A stretch of 64,000 nucleotides of DNA from Combretum micranthum (taxonomy: Eukaryota > Streptophyta > Magnoliopsida > Myrtales > Combretaceae): the NCBI GenBank assembly GCA_024138025.1, contig JAMXBD010001577.1, forward strand, positions 186,001 through 250,000, read 5' to 3'. Of this stretch, positions 9,648 through 22,176 are shown piece after piece. The position numbers were made by a program, and so were the translations under genes. Within the stretch, counting starts at the first letter, position 1, and every line of letters begins with the position of its first letter. The notes beneath the pieces were generated by a model that was not told the origin of the DNA, searched no databases, and saw only the letters and a program-made list of their open reading frames with translations.

Positions 9648-12370
9648 TGTAAAGACCCGACTCGCTAAATCCCGAGATTTAGTGTATTGAGTCTCCAATC
9701 ACATATAACATTTTCACATTATATGTAAGGTTGCCCTATAATTAACAATTTATGAAAATTATTTGATTAAATCTACTAACACTTTATAAAGAATTTTTAA
9801 ACAAAAGAAGATTGCTAATAAAAGCAATCTATACCTATATACATTATATACACAAAGATTAGTGTCAATATAAGACACTACAAAATTACAAGTTGTTCTT
9901 GGTACAAAAAGATAACTAAAGAGACTTTAAAATCTTTTACAGCTTAGGCTTATTTAACAAGCCTCATATACAGAGAAATATGTTTTAAACAAAAGCTTTT
10001 CGTAAAAACCAAGGGCATTCGAGTCCTACTCGTCCATGAACCTCTCAATTTCTGACACATATCCCAGATCATCATACAATTCATCTTCAATGCCTGCAAT
10101 GCAGCAAAAGTGAGCTAAAGGCCTAGTACGCAATAACAAATACAAAAACGAATTGTCAACCGAACTTAGTTCTAATGAAATGCATAAATGATTAAGTCCT
10201 TATCTTGCTAAGGTTTCTTTTAACAAAGCAACAGTAAGGTATTCAAACCTCGGAATCACGCTCTAGGAATTTAGGGGTCCTGAGTAACAACAGCTGCTCA
10301 GGGGGTTGACATAAGCAGTTCGAATACTTATATCTCCTATATCTATTCCATAAAGAAATAGCTTTATTTAAGGTTCCAAAGTCGTTGCCCAACTCTACTT
10401 AAACTTAGTCTACAACATAAATCTAGTTCACAAGTTCCCATAAACTTTGAACTAAACCATGTCATTTCCTCCTAAGTTTAAGCAAACGTTATTCAGATAC
10501 TAATCTCCCCATCAGCTATCCGCTTAACCATAAACAAATCGCTATTGCATCATAACGTACCATTGCATCATGGTAAAGTCATTGCATCATGACTTAGGTT
10601 AAAGCGCCTAACTAACATGTCATTACATCATGACAGGTTTGCTGCTCCTTAGACTAGATTAAACAGCGTAATAAACATCCAGTTCATCAAAGTATTAAAT
10701 CGAATTGAATAAGCAAGCTATTGCATACCTGTACCCAGTAGGGTATCACTATATCCACTCGGAGGGAAATCAATTGAAGAATCTTTAACTGGAATAAGAA
10801 ATATCAAAACAAATCAATAATCGAATGTAGAACATATATACAACATACAATTCTAAATTATTTATACAAAGAGATTCAATGAATTTAACACATAGCTCTA
10901 ACACTTGATTCATACATAAAACATGTTTATATAACTTAGAGATTCATTAGAAGACCATATATGAAGTAAAGAAAGACAAATGAAGAAGGTTGAAATTATA
11001 AAAAATCAGGAGATACGCGGGCAATTTATACTCGCAAATTTGAGCTGAACGCTGGCAGCGTTGGAATCGTACGCTGGTGGTGTTAATGCTGGTGTTAAGA
11101 AAATCAGTTCTGTTCGTATTCAACACTAATAAAAGGCTGGCAACGTTGAAGCCCAGTGGCCAGCATATGATTTGAAAAATTGAATATTGGCTAATTTCTT
11201 CACAAATGCCGACGGCGTTACAAGCAGCGTTAAAAAAATCGATTCTAATCACATTCAACACTGCCTCTATGCCGGTGGCATTGAAGTATCAGATGCTGGT
11301 GTAAATGTAAAAACAAACTGGTCCGAAAAGTTTATGTTTCCCCCTTTTGCACTTTGCAAAATTGTAATCTAAGGCACTTTTAATCCATCTTCAAACACAT
11401 ATCTAGCTTCATATACTATCTTGTATCTGTATTGACTACTCCTAGCAACATTGAACATCATTTTGACACATCAAACTACTTCATTTATCTCAAATCCTCT
11501 CCTACTCTTCACCTTAAACTTAACTACTCAAAATCAACTTCAATCTTCACCAACATTTCTCACTACTTCCATAACACATATAACAAGTTCACATAATATC
11601 AAAACATAACACAATATATAAAACCATTCAAACTCATATGACATTAAAACTCATACTAACATGGATTTTATATCTATATCAAAAGAAAGAACAAACAAGG
11701 AGTTTATAGCTTGCATTAACTTACATGAAGAAGCTTTGGCTTGAAGAAAATAGTTGAATCTAAGAGCTTGTTCTTGCTAAGGGTTTAGAGTTTATGGTTT
11801 GAAGAAAGAAGAACAAAAGAAAAGTGAAAATTCGGATGGATTTTTTTGGCTGCCCAAAGAGGGTCTTTTTGATCAATTTATGGGCTCATATTTATCCTAA
11901 ACTTTGACTTTTTGGGGTACATAATGGGTTAAGCTTTGTTTAGCTTAATTTGGGGTTAATTTGGACTTAATTTGAGCTTGAAAATGGGCTTAACTTATTG
12001 AAAAATTATGCTAACAAATTTTTAGACATTGCAAAAGTTGTTTTGATAATTTTTAAACATAACACATACATACTAATTCATACAAGACACAAACATTAAC
12101 TATATTATACACACATTAATATACATAAAACAATAGCATTACTCTCATCACACATATACATATACATTAATAATTTACATTAATAAACATAGTATTAATT
12201 CATAACATGCTACTAACACACTTTTTATACTAACAAGAATTTACACATTGTATATCAAATCTATTTCTACACATTCATTTTTATATATCAAATTCACTTC
12301 AAACTTAATATTTAGAACTAATATTATATTTACATGAAAATTAAATTATTAAGTAAATTAGGTTATTTCA
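9648..12370 (-). mobile_element. 2.7-kb solo LTR, gypsy-type
   Basis: Plus-strand ends are TGTAAAGACCCGACTCG and GGTTATTTCA, giving TG...CA termini, flanked by a perfect 5-bp duplication CATAT (9643-9647 and 12371-12375). No internal coding region, primer site or internal terminal repeat is present. One LTR with its own TSD is what LTR-LTR recombination leaves behind. A 3' end resembling AGTCGGGTCTTTACA is usual in plant gypsy LTRs, so the parent was probably read on the minus strand (inference). Confidence 0.85.
11040..11340 (-). repeat. diverged tandem pair inside the solo LTR
   Basis: Two imperfect units of about 125 bp, GC-rich with GCTGGCAGCG/GCCGGTGGC motifs. Each contains a segment like GTTGAAT-ACAGAA-GATTTT followed by AACAC/AACGC. 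The ORF at 10947-11261 lies across it and looks incidental. Confidence 0.55.
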
Positions 12371-12375
12371 CATAT

Positions 12376-13433
12376 ATCAAGAGTTTTTCCAACTTTGTAC
12401 TATGTTTTGGTCATCACATGAACATGAACATAGCTACCAATGCTCTCTCATATGCAAAATTAGGTTACAAATTTTGATTATATATTGCATATCGAGTCTT
12501 TTTTTTTTTCCAAGTGACTTTTCTATTTTTTGTATAATTTGCTTTCATGCCTCTTTTATAAATAAGTTATACTTTGTTGTATTTTTTTTTTCTTTTTATT
12601 TACACACTTTTTTTTCATGGGTTTTTTCCCCCCAGAATTCTAGAGTTTTTCTGATTGTCCTCTCATATTATTCTCCATACCAATTATTAGAAACTTAGTA
12701 TATGATAAATATTGTATGATGTATACAATCAAGTATCATCCGACTTATATATAATTTCATAGAAATATTCATCATATTTTATATGATTTAATCTAAAAAA
12801 TATATAGTAAATTACGTTATAAGTTATATAAAAAGTCATACATTCATCATATCTGATATATTATATATATATATAATTTCTTAATGCGATAATTATACCA
12901 TAATATTACATGAGTTATGCATAATACACATTATGCATGTGTATTATATACATATAAATCTTTATTTTGTAATTAGATTACTTAGTGAATGAAATGCACT
13001 GTGATTATAATTGGCATAATTAATTAAGTATATGTATTTTTGAGACTATATCTTATTCTCAATTACAACTCTTATATTTATTTGTATAAAAAATTAAACT
13101 AATCACCATTTTATAATTTGATATTTTAAGGGTCGCCTCCTTTTCATTAATGGTAGCCCACCCAGATATTTGATCCTGTATTTGTCCCTGTTAATACATT
13201 GTAATCTATCTTAACATGTCCACACTTTTCTGTACATATTGTTGAATAACCGAAAAGATCTAAATTTTCAAGGGAATCTCAAAAAGGATACGTCACATTT
13301 TATATTATTTCCACCCATATTGGTGTGAGGCTTAGGGATTGAGAAAGTTGCTGATCGCAAAGCACGCTGTCAATGGCGTGTTGTTGTCATGAGTAACCAT
13401 TCTTGCATTGTTGGTAACGTTGTAGTTGTATCA
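12376..13433. other. AT-rich spacer, no gene seen
   Basis: Poly-T-rich around 12500-12640, then AT-rich with TATA runs. No supported feature. Confidence 0.5.
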
Positions 13434-13441
13434 CGGAGAAG

Positions 13442-14135
13442 TAGGGATGCAATTGGAGGGGGTTTGGGACGGGTCACATAAGATCCGAATCTAAACCCAA
13501 ACCTGACCCGCTTCCTAATAGGATATCCCAAACCCGCCCCGTGACCATATAGGGGTTTTTATTCAATACCTAAATCCTCCCCTACAGGGTTTGACCCTGA
13601 CCCGCCCTACCCCGCCCCGCCTCTCGACCAGCCTTATTTTTTTTCCCTTTTAACTCTTAGTTAAATTCAATTGCATCTTCCAACAAAATATTAGATGGTA
13701 GGTCGGCAACTAGACTTCAGTATGGTCTAAATTGTGTTAGGCTAGTTACAGCACACTCGTCAATTCATAGGCTCATAGAACTAGCTATTTTATTTGTTAA
13801 AACAACAAAAATTAATAATATTGTAAAAATAACTTTTTAAGAGATAGAATTAAAAATTAGAAAAAAAGACAAAATAAAGTTAAAACTATTAACAACCATT
13901 CTTAAACACAAAAATTAGTAGTTTTTTTTTTAAACTTCAAACTTAATTTTTTAAATTGTTTATAATATGACGGGCTCGGGCTACCCATTAGGTTTTTTTT
14001 AATGACCCGAACCCGAACCCGAAACCCTATAGGGTCGGCATGTAATTTCCCAAACCCATCCCGCGATCCTATAGGGTTTTTAACTGTTCAGGCAGGCCGG
14101 GTATCCTATAATGACCCGCTTCGGTTACATCCCTA
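13442..14135. mobile_element. hAT-type MITE, 694 bp
   Basis: TIRs are TAGGGATGCAATTGG at the left and GGTTACATCCCTA at the right. Imperfect 8-bp target duplications flank it, CGGAGAAG (13434-13441) and TGGAGAAA (14136-14143), 6 of 8 identical. Both ends have subterminal arrays of GACCCG/CGGGTC and CCTATAGGG motifs around an AT-rich middle. It has no transposase. Confidence 0.82.
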
Positions 14136-14311
14136 TGGAGAAAAGAGAGAATGGGTGAAGAGAAAAAGAAACGTAATGTTATCAAAAGAGGATTAATTAT
14201 GTGAGTGAAGAAGAGAAAAGAAAGCAGAAAAAAGAAATGAGTTTCCAAGAGTGAGAATTATTTCACTTGAGGAGAGAGAAGTTGAAGAAGAAAGTGACAT
14301 CTAGGTAGTGT

Positions 14312-14614
14312 CTGGTTATAAGAATTATACAAAATAAGTAAAGCAGGATAGTACAATCATCTAGTACCATATTCAGATTGCACAGTATTTACTAGTACTA
14401 AACAAAATTTTTATCAAGTAATTTTATTTTATTTTGTTTTGTTCTATTATTTTTATACCATGAACCATAAGAGATAAAAACTTTAATTTTTGTCCAGTCT
14501 TCTCATGGAGAGAGTTTTGTCCGGTTCTAAATATATCTTGTAAATCAAATATGATATAATAATCTTTATCCAGTCTAGTACCATGACAAAACTGTACAAC
14601 TAAACGTTACCCTT
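14312..14614. mobile_element. possible MITE with GGTARYGTYTRGTT ends
   Basis: The left end reads GGTAGTGTCTGGTTATA. The right end, reverse-complemented, reads GGGTAACGTTTAGTTGTA. Such ends are frequent in plant MITEs. The target duplication is not clear and the interior is AT-rich without coding potential. Confidence 0.4.
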
Positions 14615-14684
14615 ATCTATTAAAATCCATATAAAAATTTTTTTGAGGCAAACAAACTAATACCTGCTTGATATATAGTGATAG

Positions 14685-14727
14685 ATTATTATTATTGTTG
14701 TTGTTATTATTATTATTATTATTGTTA
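14685..14727. repeat. ATT/GTT microsatellite
   Basis: An interrupted trinucleotide run of ATT with a GTT block. The asparagine run in the minus-strand ORF at 14613-14939 comes from it. Confidence 0.9.
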
Positions 14728-17700
14728 TAGAAAAAATTACAAATAAAAAAAATGTAGGCAGGTTTCAAGAAATCTAGAAATAACACCACAATCAAAATCT
14801 GCAAGATGAATCCACAAAAGCGGACATTTTGGGACAATTTTTTGGCTAAAAATTGCAAAGAACAAGCCAACACACCTGAAAAGAAGAGAGCAATGTTAGA
14901 AAACATGAATTTCCACCAAAACTCCTGAATACAGCCCAAATGTAGAAGAGGTTTCTGGCGCTCGAGTAACCCCTAAAGATGTAGAAAAGGATTCAGGCCT
15001 CTTGAAACTCAATTTTCCCCCCTCTTTTTACCAGTTCTTGAAACTTAGTTAAGAGACACGCCCTCTAGTGCACACATCAATAGCACAAATATTGCCACAA
15101 AGCGATTAATCAATCCTCTAGTCAAGGCTATAAGCAACACAACGCACCCAATTCTCACAGCATTGCTTTTCTTTTCTTGTCTAAGCTACTATGAAGGAGT
15201 TCCCGCCTCCTTTCGAAGGATCACCTTAATTGCCATTTAGCTGCTTTCTATCCTTATTAGCATCAACTAGCACGCCGCACCAAATAAACTCCCGGCTAAC
15301 TTCAAGCTAAAGTAACTAGGCACAATAAATCTGCCATAATCTGACAAAAAACCTACCATAATCCAATAAAATTTACTAGAATACAGTGAAGTTACCACGT
15401 CCTAATTTTATATCATGAATTCATGAAGTGGCCCTTCCATTCCCAACTGAATACATGGATTGACAATCCACCGAAGCTCCAATCCCGGATGCCAGCTTTA
15501 CCAACATGAAGGTCCACTCTGATATTTCAATCTTCTTGATCTAGCCCCAAATCCTTGATTAAGGTCACTAGAGAAGTTACTATTCCATAGATTAGAGATA
15601 AATTCAACTGAAATTGAGCTTAGAAAAGGATTAACATAACAATTCCTCTAAGGAGCTTGAATTTTATATTCTAAGCCACTTAAATCAACTTTGAGGGATT
15701 GATTTAGCCTAATCAGGAGAGAGAGATAAGAATCCAGAGGGAGAAATTACGCATCGAAGACGAGTGAGCTGTCGAGTAAGAGAGGGAAAGAGGAAAATAA
15801 TGACTGGTGTTTAGTGGTAATTTAAAATAAATGATATTTCTTTACTATCTTTTATGGAAATTTGGTAATGTGACTTTCAAAAAATTTAGTTTGACTTTAA
15901 AATTTCCTTTGGATTACACTCATAATTCTTTTTTTTTCTTTTTCTTTTATTTCGTTTTTTCCTAACTAGTGTGCATGGGAGCAGAAAAGTAATGTAATCG
16001 CATTAGGTTCTGTTCTAAAAATATTTATTTTTTATTTATACTTGATTTGCATTTATATTATTTATATATGATCTATATGATATGTTTAACCAGTATTTAT
16101 TATTCACAAATAATCTGGTTCAAATAAACGTGCAACAGTTGACAAACCGACACCTGAACCAAATATGCAAACCCATGCATAATGCCACCATGTCATTGAC
16201 TTTCGATGTTTAAGCACAGTACGTTTTTTTATCTCAGCTTTATTTATTTATTTTTAATCGATTTTATGCTCTAAATTAATTTTGAGCAAGAAAATAGATC
16301 AAGTTCAATGGTTCCCCAAAATTTTCTTTTACGGCTTGAGCAAAGGATAAATTCAGTATGCATAAAAAAATAAAATTATGACATTGAATTAATTTGACTA
16401 AATTTTGACCTTAATATCCGTCTGGATTAAATTTTACATAAATCGATAAATTCAAGCGCAAATGAAACGTGGTTTGATGTTACAGATTTTTTTTTTCCAT
16501 GTTTTTACGCTATGTTTGACAATCCCATGTAAAATAGAAACAAGGAGAAATAAGTGGGAAAAAAAAAAAAAAAGAGAGGTTTTATTTTTGTTTGGACTAT
16601 TGTCATGAAAACAGAAAGAAATCAAATCAAATCAAATGAAATATTATTGTCGATACACTAAAATATCTAATATTTTATAATGTTTGTTTTGTTTTTAGGG
16701 GTATCTATGTAATTTTATATTAGTACTCTTCATTTTTCTTACTTTCTCCTAAAAGTGGATAAAAATCAATAGTATAAGATTTCTACCAATTTTTTCCCAT
16801 TTCTCTTCTTTGTACTTATATTTGAAATATTCAAGCGTGAATTTTTGGTTTAAAAGAAAATATTGATCTTAAGTAAATTGATACCTTCCTTTACCCAAAA
16901 ATCCAGATCCTACAGCATCACATACTAATATTTCAACTTTAAAAATCGAATAAGCATTACTCTAGATGTCCTCTCATATTTGCAGTAAGATTTATAGTCA
17001 TTATAAGAATATAATTCATTTTTTATGAATCCGTGTTGTGGGCCTGTAAAAACTATCCAAATAAATTTCCTTTGTGTCACCTGAATTTTATTTTTGGCAA
17101 GATAGATTCCGATTCTCTACCATTCCCAAGCTCGTGAGGGGAATGGAGATACCTCATAAAACAGATTAAATTTCTTTCAAGTATACAACTCAAAATTATT
17201 TCTTGGTTAGCATCTAATAAAATATTTATTTAAACAAGGTTTAATTAAAAGCAATTATTAAAATGCAGTAGTAAAAGTATATGTATAATAGGACATACAA
17301 AGATGCTATACATCATCATATACAGCGTATTATTGATATGATATACACTGGCATATCACAACACAAAGATGCGATATCCATCTTTATATTATACTTGAAA
17401 ATTACGATGTACATGTACATATACGGCAATTTACATCCACAATAAAAAAACAACAATTAAATTTTAAATCGTGATTTACAACCGCAATTTATTTATTAAT
17501 ATTTATATCATATTTTATGAATGCAATTTGCGATGTGTTGTAATAATTAATTTTGCCAAACTTTTTCGTTGATAATTTCTTTTTTTTTATAGCAACGATA
17601 GCCTGCGTTAAACTCTATACAATTCTATCTCAAATTTATAAAAGGTCTAAAACCAATACAAACCAATGTAGTGATGATCAATTGACAGTCACAAAAAATA

Positions 17701-18309
17701 CCAACCGAAAATTAAAAAAAAAAAAAATCAATGTTAGTGGTTATCAATTGACATTTTTCCATATTTAGTAAGCCTAAAATTTTGGGCACTCTGCCACATG
17801 CCAATCAATTTGTCAAATGAGCCCAAGACAGACAGATCTACCAAAATTTATCAAGAAAACACAAAATGCAGTCTACCACCCTTTCTTGTTGCTTCTCCTT
17901 TTATTGAGCATTCCCTTAAAAGATTTTTCTGAACGATTAAATACTCTATTCAGCGTTGACATCACCAACAGTGTAAAATGTAGTTCAAACAAGTTGTAGA
18001 TATTAATACTTCTGATAAGCTACAAATACAGTTCAAATATAAATTCATTACCGATAGAAATCGCAACCACAGCTCAACCATAACAGAAATGTTTAAAAGC
18101 TTAACACTTTTTCTAGACGAACGTGTTAAGAGCATGACAGCAAAATTCTCGACCAATTTTGTTTGGTCCATTTATCACGTCATAAACAAGAACGAAGATG
18201 CTTAAGGAGTTGTACATTTTTGAGATGAAAATGAAACCGGTTGACTTGTCGGAAGCACGACCCGATATCATTGTAATGTTGCTGATCATTCATCATTGAT
18301 TTGAGTATG
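14728..18309. other. spacer with no supported gene
   Basis: 14750-15800 is less AT-rich and could be old exon or UTR sequence, but no frame holds. Around 16500-16810 there are weak inverted matches (GGAGAAATAAGTGGGAAAA at the left against a similar inverted sequence near 16790-16815), perhaps a decayed MITE. Just left of the TRIM, the minus strand at 18180-18304 reads as a short polar open stretch ending at a TGA. It may be a host exon cut by the TRIM, but evidence is thin. Confidence 0.4.
18305..18309. repeat. TRIM target site duplication GTATG, left copy
   Basis: Identical to 20906-20910 on the other side of the TRIM. Confidence 0.9.
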
Positions 18310-18887
18310 TGACGGGGTCTGAAGTATGTCTTCAATAGGAAGAAATCCAATCGACTTTGTGAAGGATAGCACAATTGGGTTTTTGACACATTTTATAACC
18401 CAAAACTTTAAGATAATGGGTTAATGGGTCTTTCCTCTTACAAACTCTTCACACAAGTCTCATATTTTTCACATAGGATTCTGACGCAGCGGAATAAAAA
18501 GGAAACAATCGCAAGACGTTGATTCGCGCACGAATACCGGCTTGTGATCTTCAAATATCTATTGATTCTGAGAATACCTAGATATTTGGCATCAAAAGTC
18601 GAAATCTACACAAGATTACGAAATTTGGGATAAAGAGAGAACACTCTCGAAGAAAATTCATTCAAAATAACATATTCTCTCATATGCCATAGGGCTTACA
18701 TATATATAGGCAAGCTTGAAAGTTGCCATAACTGAAAAATGACTAAAACCTATTAAATAATATAAAAAACATTCAAAAGGAAAAACTAAAACTGACATCC
18801 TATTAAAAGATATTAAATCTTATGAAACCGACATCCTATTAAAAAACATTAAATCATATTAAAAATCCTACTAAATGATACTAAAAA

Positions 18888-19928
18888 TTATTCTTTAGAA
18901 ATATTAAATGATATTCTAAAGGCATTGACCACATTATTAATTACGAATTTGAGAAACCCAAAAGACATGTAAAGTATGCCGCTCCAACATTGGCAGTGTA
19001 GGATTTTTCGTCTCTTCATCCTATGCTGCATCATCCTCTCCAAGCTGGACAAAATTCGACCTCGAATTTTAATCATGTTATGCAGTAAGTCCTCAACTTG
19101 TCTCCTCAACCCTTCATGTTTTGTAGGGCTCATTTGATGACGACAACAATTTGGAAGGGTTGCACTTAGTTCAAGATCAATTTGGTGTTGAATGTCTCTC
19201 AATAGGGGTAACCCATCTGGCAACTCTTCAAAAAACATATCCTGGAGCTCCTTTACAACCACAGTTGCAAACTCAGATATTGTTACCTCCTGAGTAACCT
19301 CCTTGTCCACTAAAGCAAATATCGCCTTAGATTTCTGTTCAGCAATATGAAAATCAAAATTTGGTTCACCATTGCCTATAGGCTGAAAAATATCTTTTTC
19401 CAAAAATTCTTCCTCTTCATACTCCTCATCAAAAATAGGTTTTCCATCTCCCTTAGCCTTAAGCACATCATCATATTTTGTGAAAAATTCTTCTTCATCA
19501 TTCTCAATGTCAAAGACAGGTCCTCCATCACACACAGCTTCAAACATAGGTTCATTATCCTCATAAGTGTCAAATATTGGTTCTCCATCATAGTTGTCCA
19601 CATCAATAGAAGAGAAATCATTATCAAATTTCAGGATTTTTGTGTTCATCCCTAATTCTCTACAACTACTATCTTCCTTAACAAAAGAGGAGTCATCATT
19701 CGATTCCTGATAACCTACATCAGGTATTAAATCAAAATTAGGCACTAGATTAGGATTAGGGTTTCTAACTTTATTTCGATTCACCAAAAGTGCTTCTATC
19801 CTTTCTGTGACCTGATCCACCATACGACTCAAGCACCAATCGACTTTCTGCTCGATTCGTCGACCTAGGTCATCACGACCATAGATTTCATTTGTACGTC
19901 GCTGGTTGACTTGTTTGCGAGGCGCCAT
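18888..19928 (-). pseudogene. gypsy gag-start/RT-start fusion left by deletion
   Basis: From the ATG at 19928 (MAPRKQVNQRRTNEIYGRDD) the frame first resembles the N-terminus of a gypsy polyprotein. It passes through an acidic repeat region (DNEPMF/GGPVFD/GKPIFDEEYEEEE), then suddenly carries the start of a chromovirus-like RT: EELPDGLPLLRDIQHQIDL followed by a MSPTKHEGLRRQVEDLL block. It then drops into the polypurine region and the LTR. Everything from gag's body to protease, and from RT to integrase, is gone. The frame extends upstream into the right LTR (to 20036), but that part is not coding by comparison with the family. No enzymatic product is expected. Confidence 0.85.
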
Positions 19929-19948
19929 GATATTCCAAGAGCGAACGC

Positions 19949-19961
19949 GGCTCTGATACCA
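19949..19961 (-). promoter_or_regulatory. gypsy primer binding site, tRNA-iMet type
   Basis: The minus strand reads TGGTATCAGAGCC, two bases after the LTR end. Confidence 0.9.
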
Positions 19962-20533
19962 ACTGACGCAGCGGAATAAAAGGGAAACAATTGCAAGACG
20001 TTGATTCGCACACGAATACCGGCTTGTGATCTTCATATCTATTGATTCTGAGAATACCTAGATATTTGGCATCAAAAGTCGAAATCTACACAAGATTACG
20101 AAATTTGGGATAAAGAGAGAACACTCTCAAAGAAAATTCATTCAAAATAACATATTCTCTCATATGCCATAGGGCTTACATATATATAGGCAAGCTTGAA
20201 AGTTGCCATAACTGAAAAATGACTAAAACCTATTAAATAATATAAAAAACATTCAAAAGGAAAAACTAAAACTGACATCCTATTAAAAGACATTAAATCT
20301 TATGAAACCGACATCCTATTAAAAAACATTAAATCATATTAAAAATCCTACTAAATGATACTAAAAATTATTCTTTAGAAATATTAAATGATATTCTAAA
20401 GGCATTGACCACATTATTAATTACGAATTTGAGAAACCTAAAAGACATGTAAAGTATGCCGCTCCAACATCGGCAGTGTAGATTTTTCGTCTCTTCATCC
20501 TATGCTGCATCATCTCACACTTGTACCCTAACA

Positions 20534-20548
20534 ATCTCCCCCTCAAGT
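20534..20548 (-). promoter_or_regulatory. TRIM polypurine tract
   Basis: The minus strand reads TTGAGGGGGAGATT directly against the TRIM LTR (TGTTAGGG...). Confidence 0.85.
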
Positions 20549-20728
20549 GTGAGTCTCCACAATGGGATAGGCCATACTCCCCCTCAACAAGAACTTGTCG
20601 AACTGACTCCACTAAACCCGCTTTGTGAGTGGTCCTACTTACTCACTATTGGTTTCATAGACGAGTCATACCATAAAGCTCTTCTTTCCACATGATGGGC
20701 CAACCATGGGAGATTTTCAGTCGAACTA

Positions 20729-20743
20729 TCGGCTCTGATACCA
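20729..20743 (-). promoter_or_regulatory. TRIM primer binding site
   Basis: The minus strand reads TTGGTATCAGAGCC two bases from the right LTR; tRNA-iMet type. Confidence 0.9.
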
Positions 20744-20910
20744 ATTGATAGGGTCTGGAGTATGCCTTCAATGGGGAGAAATCCAATAAGCTTTGTGAAG
20801 GATAACACAATTGGGCTTTTGACAATGGGTCTTCCCTCTTATATATAAACTCTTCACACAAGTCTCATATTTCCCATATGTAATTCTCACACTTGCACCC
20901 TAACAGTATG

Positions 20911-21302
20911 ATTATGAGCCAATTCGTTTTAATTCAACTACCACGTCCTAATTGAAAATAATTAATTTTTGTAAAAGATCAGGCATGAAAAATTAAATTG
21001 TCTCAAATAATTTTAAACAATAACATTGATTAGTTATTATTTTTAATTGAATACTAATTTTTAATACAATAAAAATTTTTAGTTTGAATTCTTTTTTATA
21101 ACAATCAAAATAATATTTATTCAACAAGATTTCGTACCAAGTTTTTGGATCTACGTATAGCAACAATGCAGCCTCAAATAAAGATAAGTTAGTTACTCAA
21201 AAATGCTTATTGGCAATGTGGTTTCATGATGTAGACTCCAATGTAGGAAGCATCAGCATATGCATACACCAATTCACTTTGAATTAGTGTACCTTTTCAC
21301 TC
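20911..21302. other. AT-rich spacer, no gene seen
   Basis: Lies downstream of the PHYLLO-like copy 1 (minus strand) and may include its old 3' UTR. No supported feature. Confidence 0.4.
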
Positions 21303-21540
21303 TCAATAAGAATTTTCTAAGAGCCGGGCAACAAGAAGGGGATTCTCCACATGGACAGCATGTCCACTGTCAGGAACTTCAATGATATCAGAGGCACCAC
21401 TCGATGAGTCACTGTCGTGCTCTTTGCCACTGCAAATTTCCTTGTACATCTGCTGAGCAATTGCAGTGAACTTCCTGTCTCTATTACAAACGATAAGTAA
21501 AATGAGTGATCTAAAATGCTTCAAATCTTCCCACAATAAC
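21303..21540 (-). pseudogene. MenH last exon (copy 1)
   Basis: After a 3' splice site (ATATCAG) the frame reads LLWEDLKHF, then RDRKFTAIAQQMY, and ends with EVPDSGHAVHVENPLLVARL. The GHAVH histidine is the expected third member of the alpha/beta-hydrolase catalytic triad. The final RKFLL-type ending is lost to a 1-bp change (it now ends LENSY). The family catalyses pyruvate elimination to give SHCHC, an o-succinylbenzoate precursor. Confidence 0.85.
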
Positions 21541-21852
21541 CTGATATGCCAAGATACAGAAATTTCAGAAATGAACATACAATGACTATTTCCAGGGATC
21601 ATTGAGGTTATGCTAAGAAAGATCAACTTAACAGACTAAAACCGGGAACTCTTACTGTCACAAGCTAGAAATTTTCAACTCAACAAAGCTGTTGACATCC
21701 TGCTTCTTTAGGTCATCACACAAACGGAAACACGTGGCAACTTTCTGTAGAAACTCAGCTTTTTCATCCTTTCTTGATTGAAAGATGAATGTTGTGAACT
21801 AACACTAAGAGAAGAAAAGATAACAAAGAAGGATATTTTGAAGGAGTTTACG

Positions 21853-21959
21853 GTTGTCTTGCAACACTTAAATCTGATAAAGTTTTGGCAAGACTTCGTA
21901 CATCAATATGCCACAGATGAAATGTGAGGATCTGATTATATTGGGGATGGTTTCTCAAA
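21853..21959 (-). pseudogene. MenH lid exon (copy 1)
   Basis: Between CTATGCAG and GTAAAC borders the frame reads LRNHPQYNQILTFHLW, then DVRSLAKTLSDLSVARQP, which fits the lid or cap region of plant MenH domains. Confidence 0.8.
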
Positions 21960-22176
21960 CTGCATAGAAAACAATATCTCTAAGGTGATTTTACACGACT
22001 ATAACCTGCACAAAAGAATTAATTTGTACAGAAATTGGACAAGGATCACCTCTTCCACAACTGGCCAGAGTATCAGGATTCCACCAATCTTCATTTCAAC
22101 ATTTAATTTCTATGTCATTACAAATGTGAAAATCCCAAACAAAAGAGAAGCCTAACTGCCGAGACCACATTTATAC

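Larger units (their letters stand above)
18482..20512 (-). mobile_element. internally deleted gypsy element nested in the TRIM LTR
   Basis: The LTRs at 18482-19033 (552 bp) and 19964-20512 (549 bp) differ at only about eight sites plus a 2-bp indel, so the insertion is recent. They begin TGACGCAGCGG and end GCTGCATCA on the plus strand. A tRNA-iMet primer site adjoins the right LTR and a purine-rich tract (GCTTGGAGAGG) the left LTR. Only about 930 bp of internal sequence remains. The intact TRIM LTR at 20746-20905 shows the empty site, GGATTCTCACAC-like. No 5-bp TSD is visible; the flanks share only TC or TCT. Confidence 0.9.
18310..20905 (-). mobile_element. TRIM (miniature LTR retrotransposon) with a nested insertion
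   Basis: Two short LTRs, TGA...GGGTCTG to CACCCTAACA, at 18310-20533 (interrupted) and 20746-20905 (160 bp). Between them is only about 210 bp holding a polypurine tract at the left and a tRNA-iMet primer site at the right. A perfect 5-bp TSD, GTATG, flanks the whole (18305-18309 and 20906-20910). No coding region belongs to it, which is the definition of a TRIM. Its left LTR is split by a gypsy element at 18482-20512. Without that, the TRIM would be about 560 bp. Confidence 0.93.

Noticed and set aside
10947..11261. 104-residue minus-strand ORF
   Set aside because: Lies across a diverged tandem pair inside a solo LTR with clear TSD; no protein motif.
12402..12698. 98-residue plus-strand ORF rich in Phe and Ser
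   Set aside because: Comes from poly-T/pyrimidine-rich DNA; typical chance hydrophobic frame.
14613..14939. 108-residue minus-strand ORF with an Asn run
   Set aside because: The Asn run is a translated ATT/GTT microsatellite; the rest shows no motif.
18180..18389. 69-residue minus-strand ORF crossing the left TRIM end
   Set aside because: Its start lies in the TRIM LTR; only the outer part could be host exon and evidence is too thin to call a gene.
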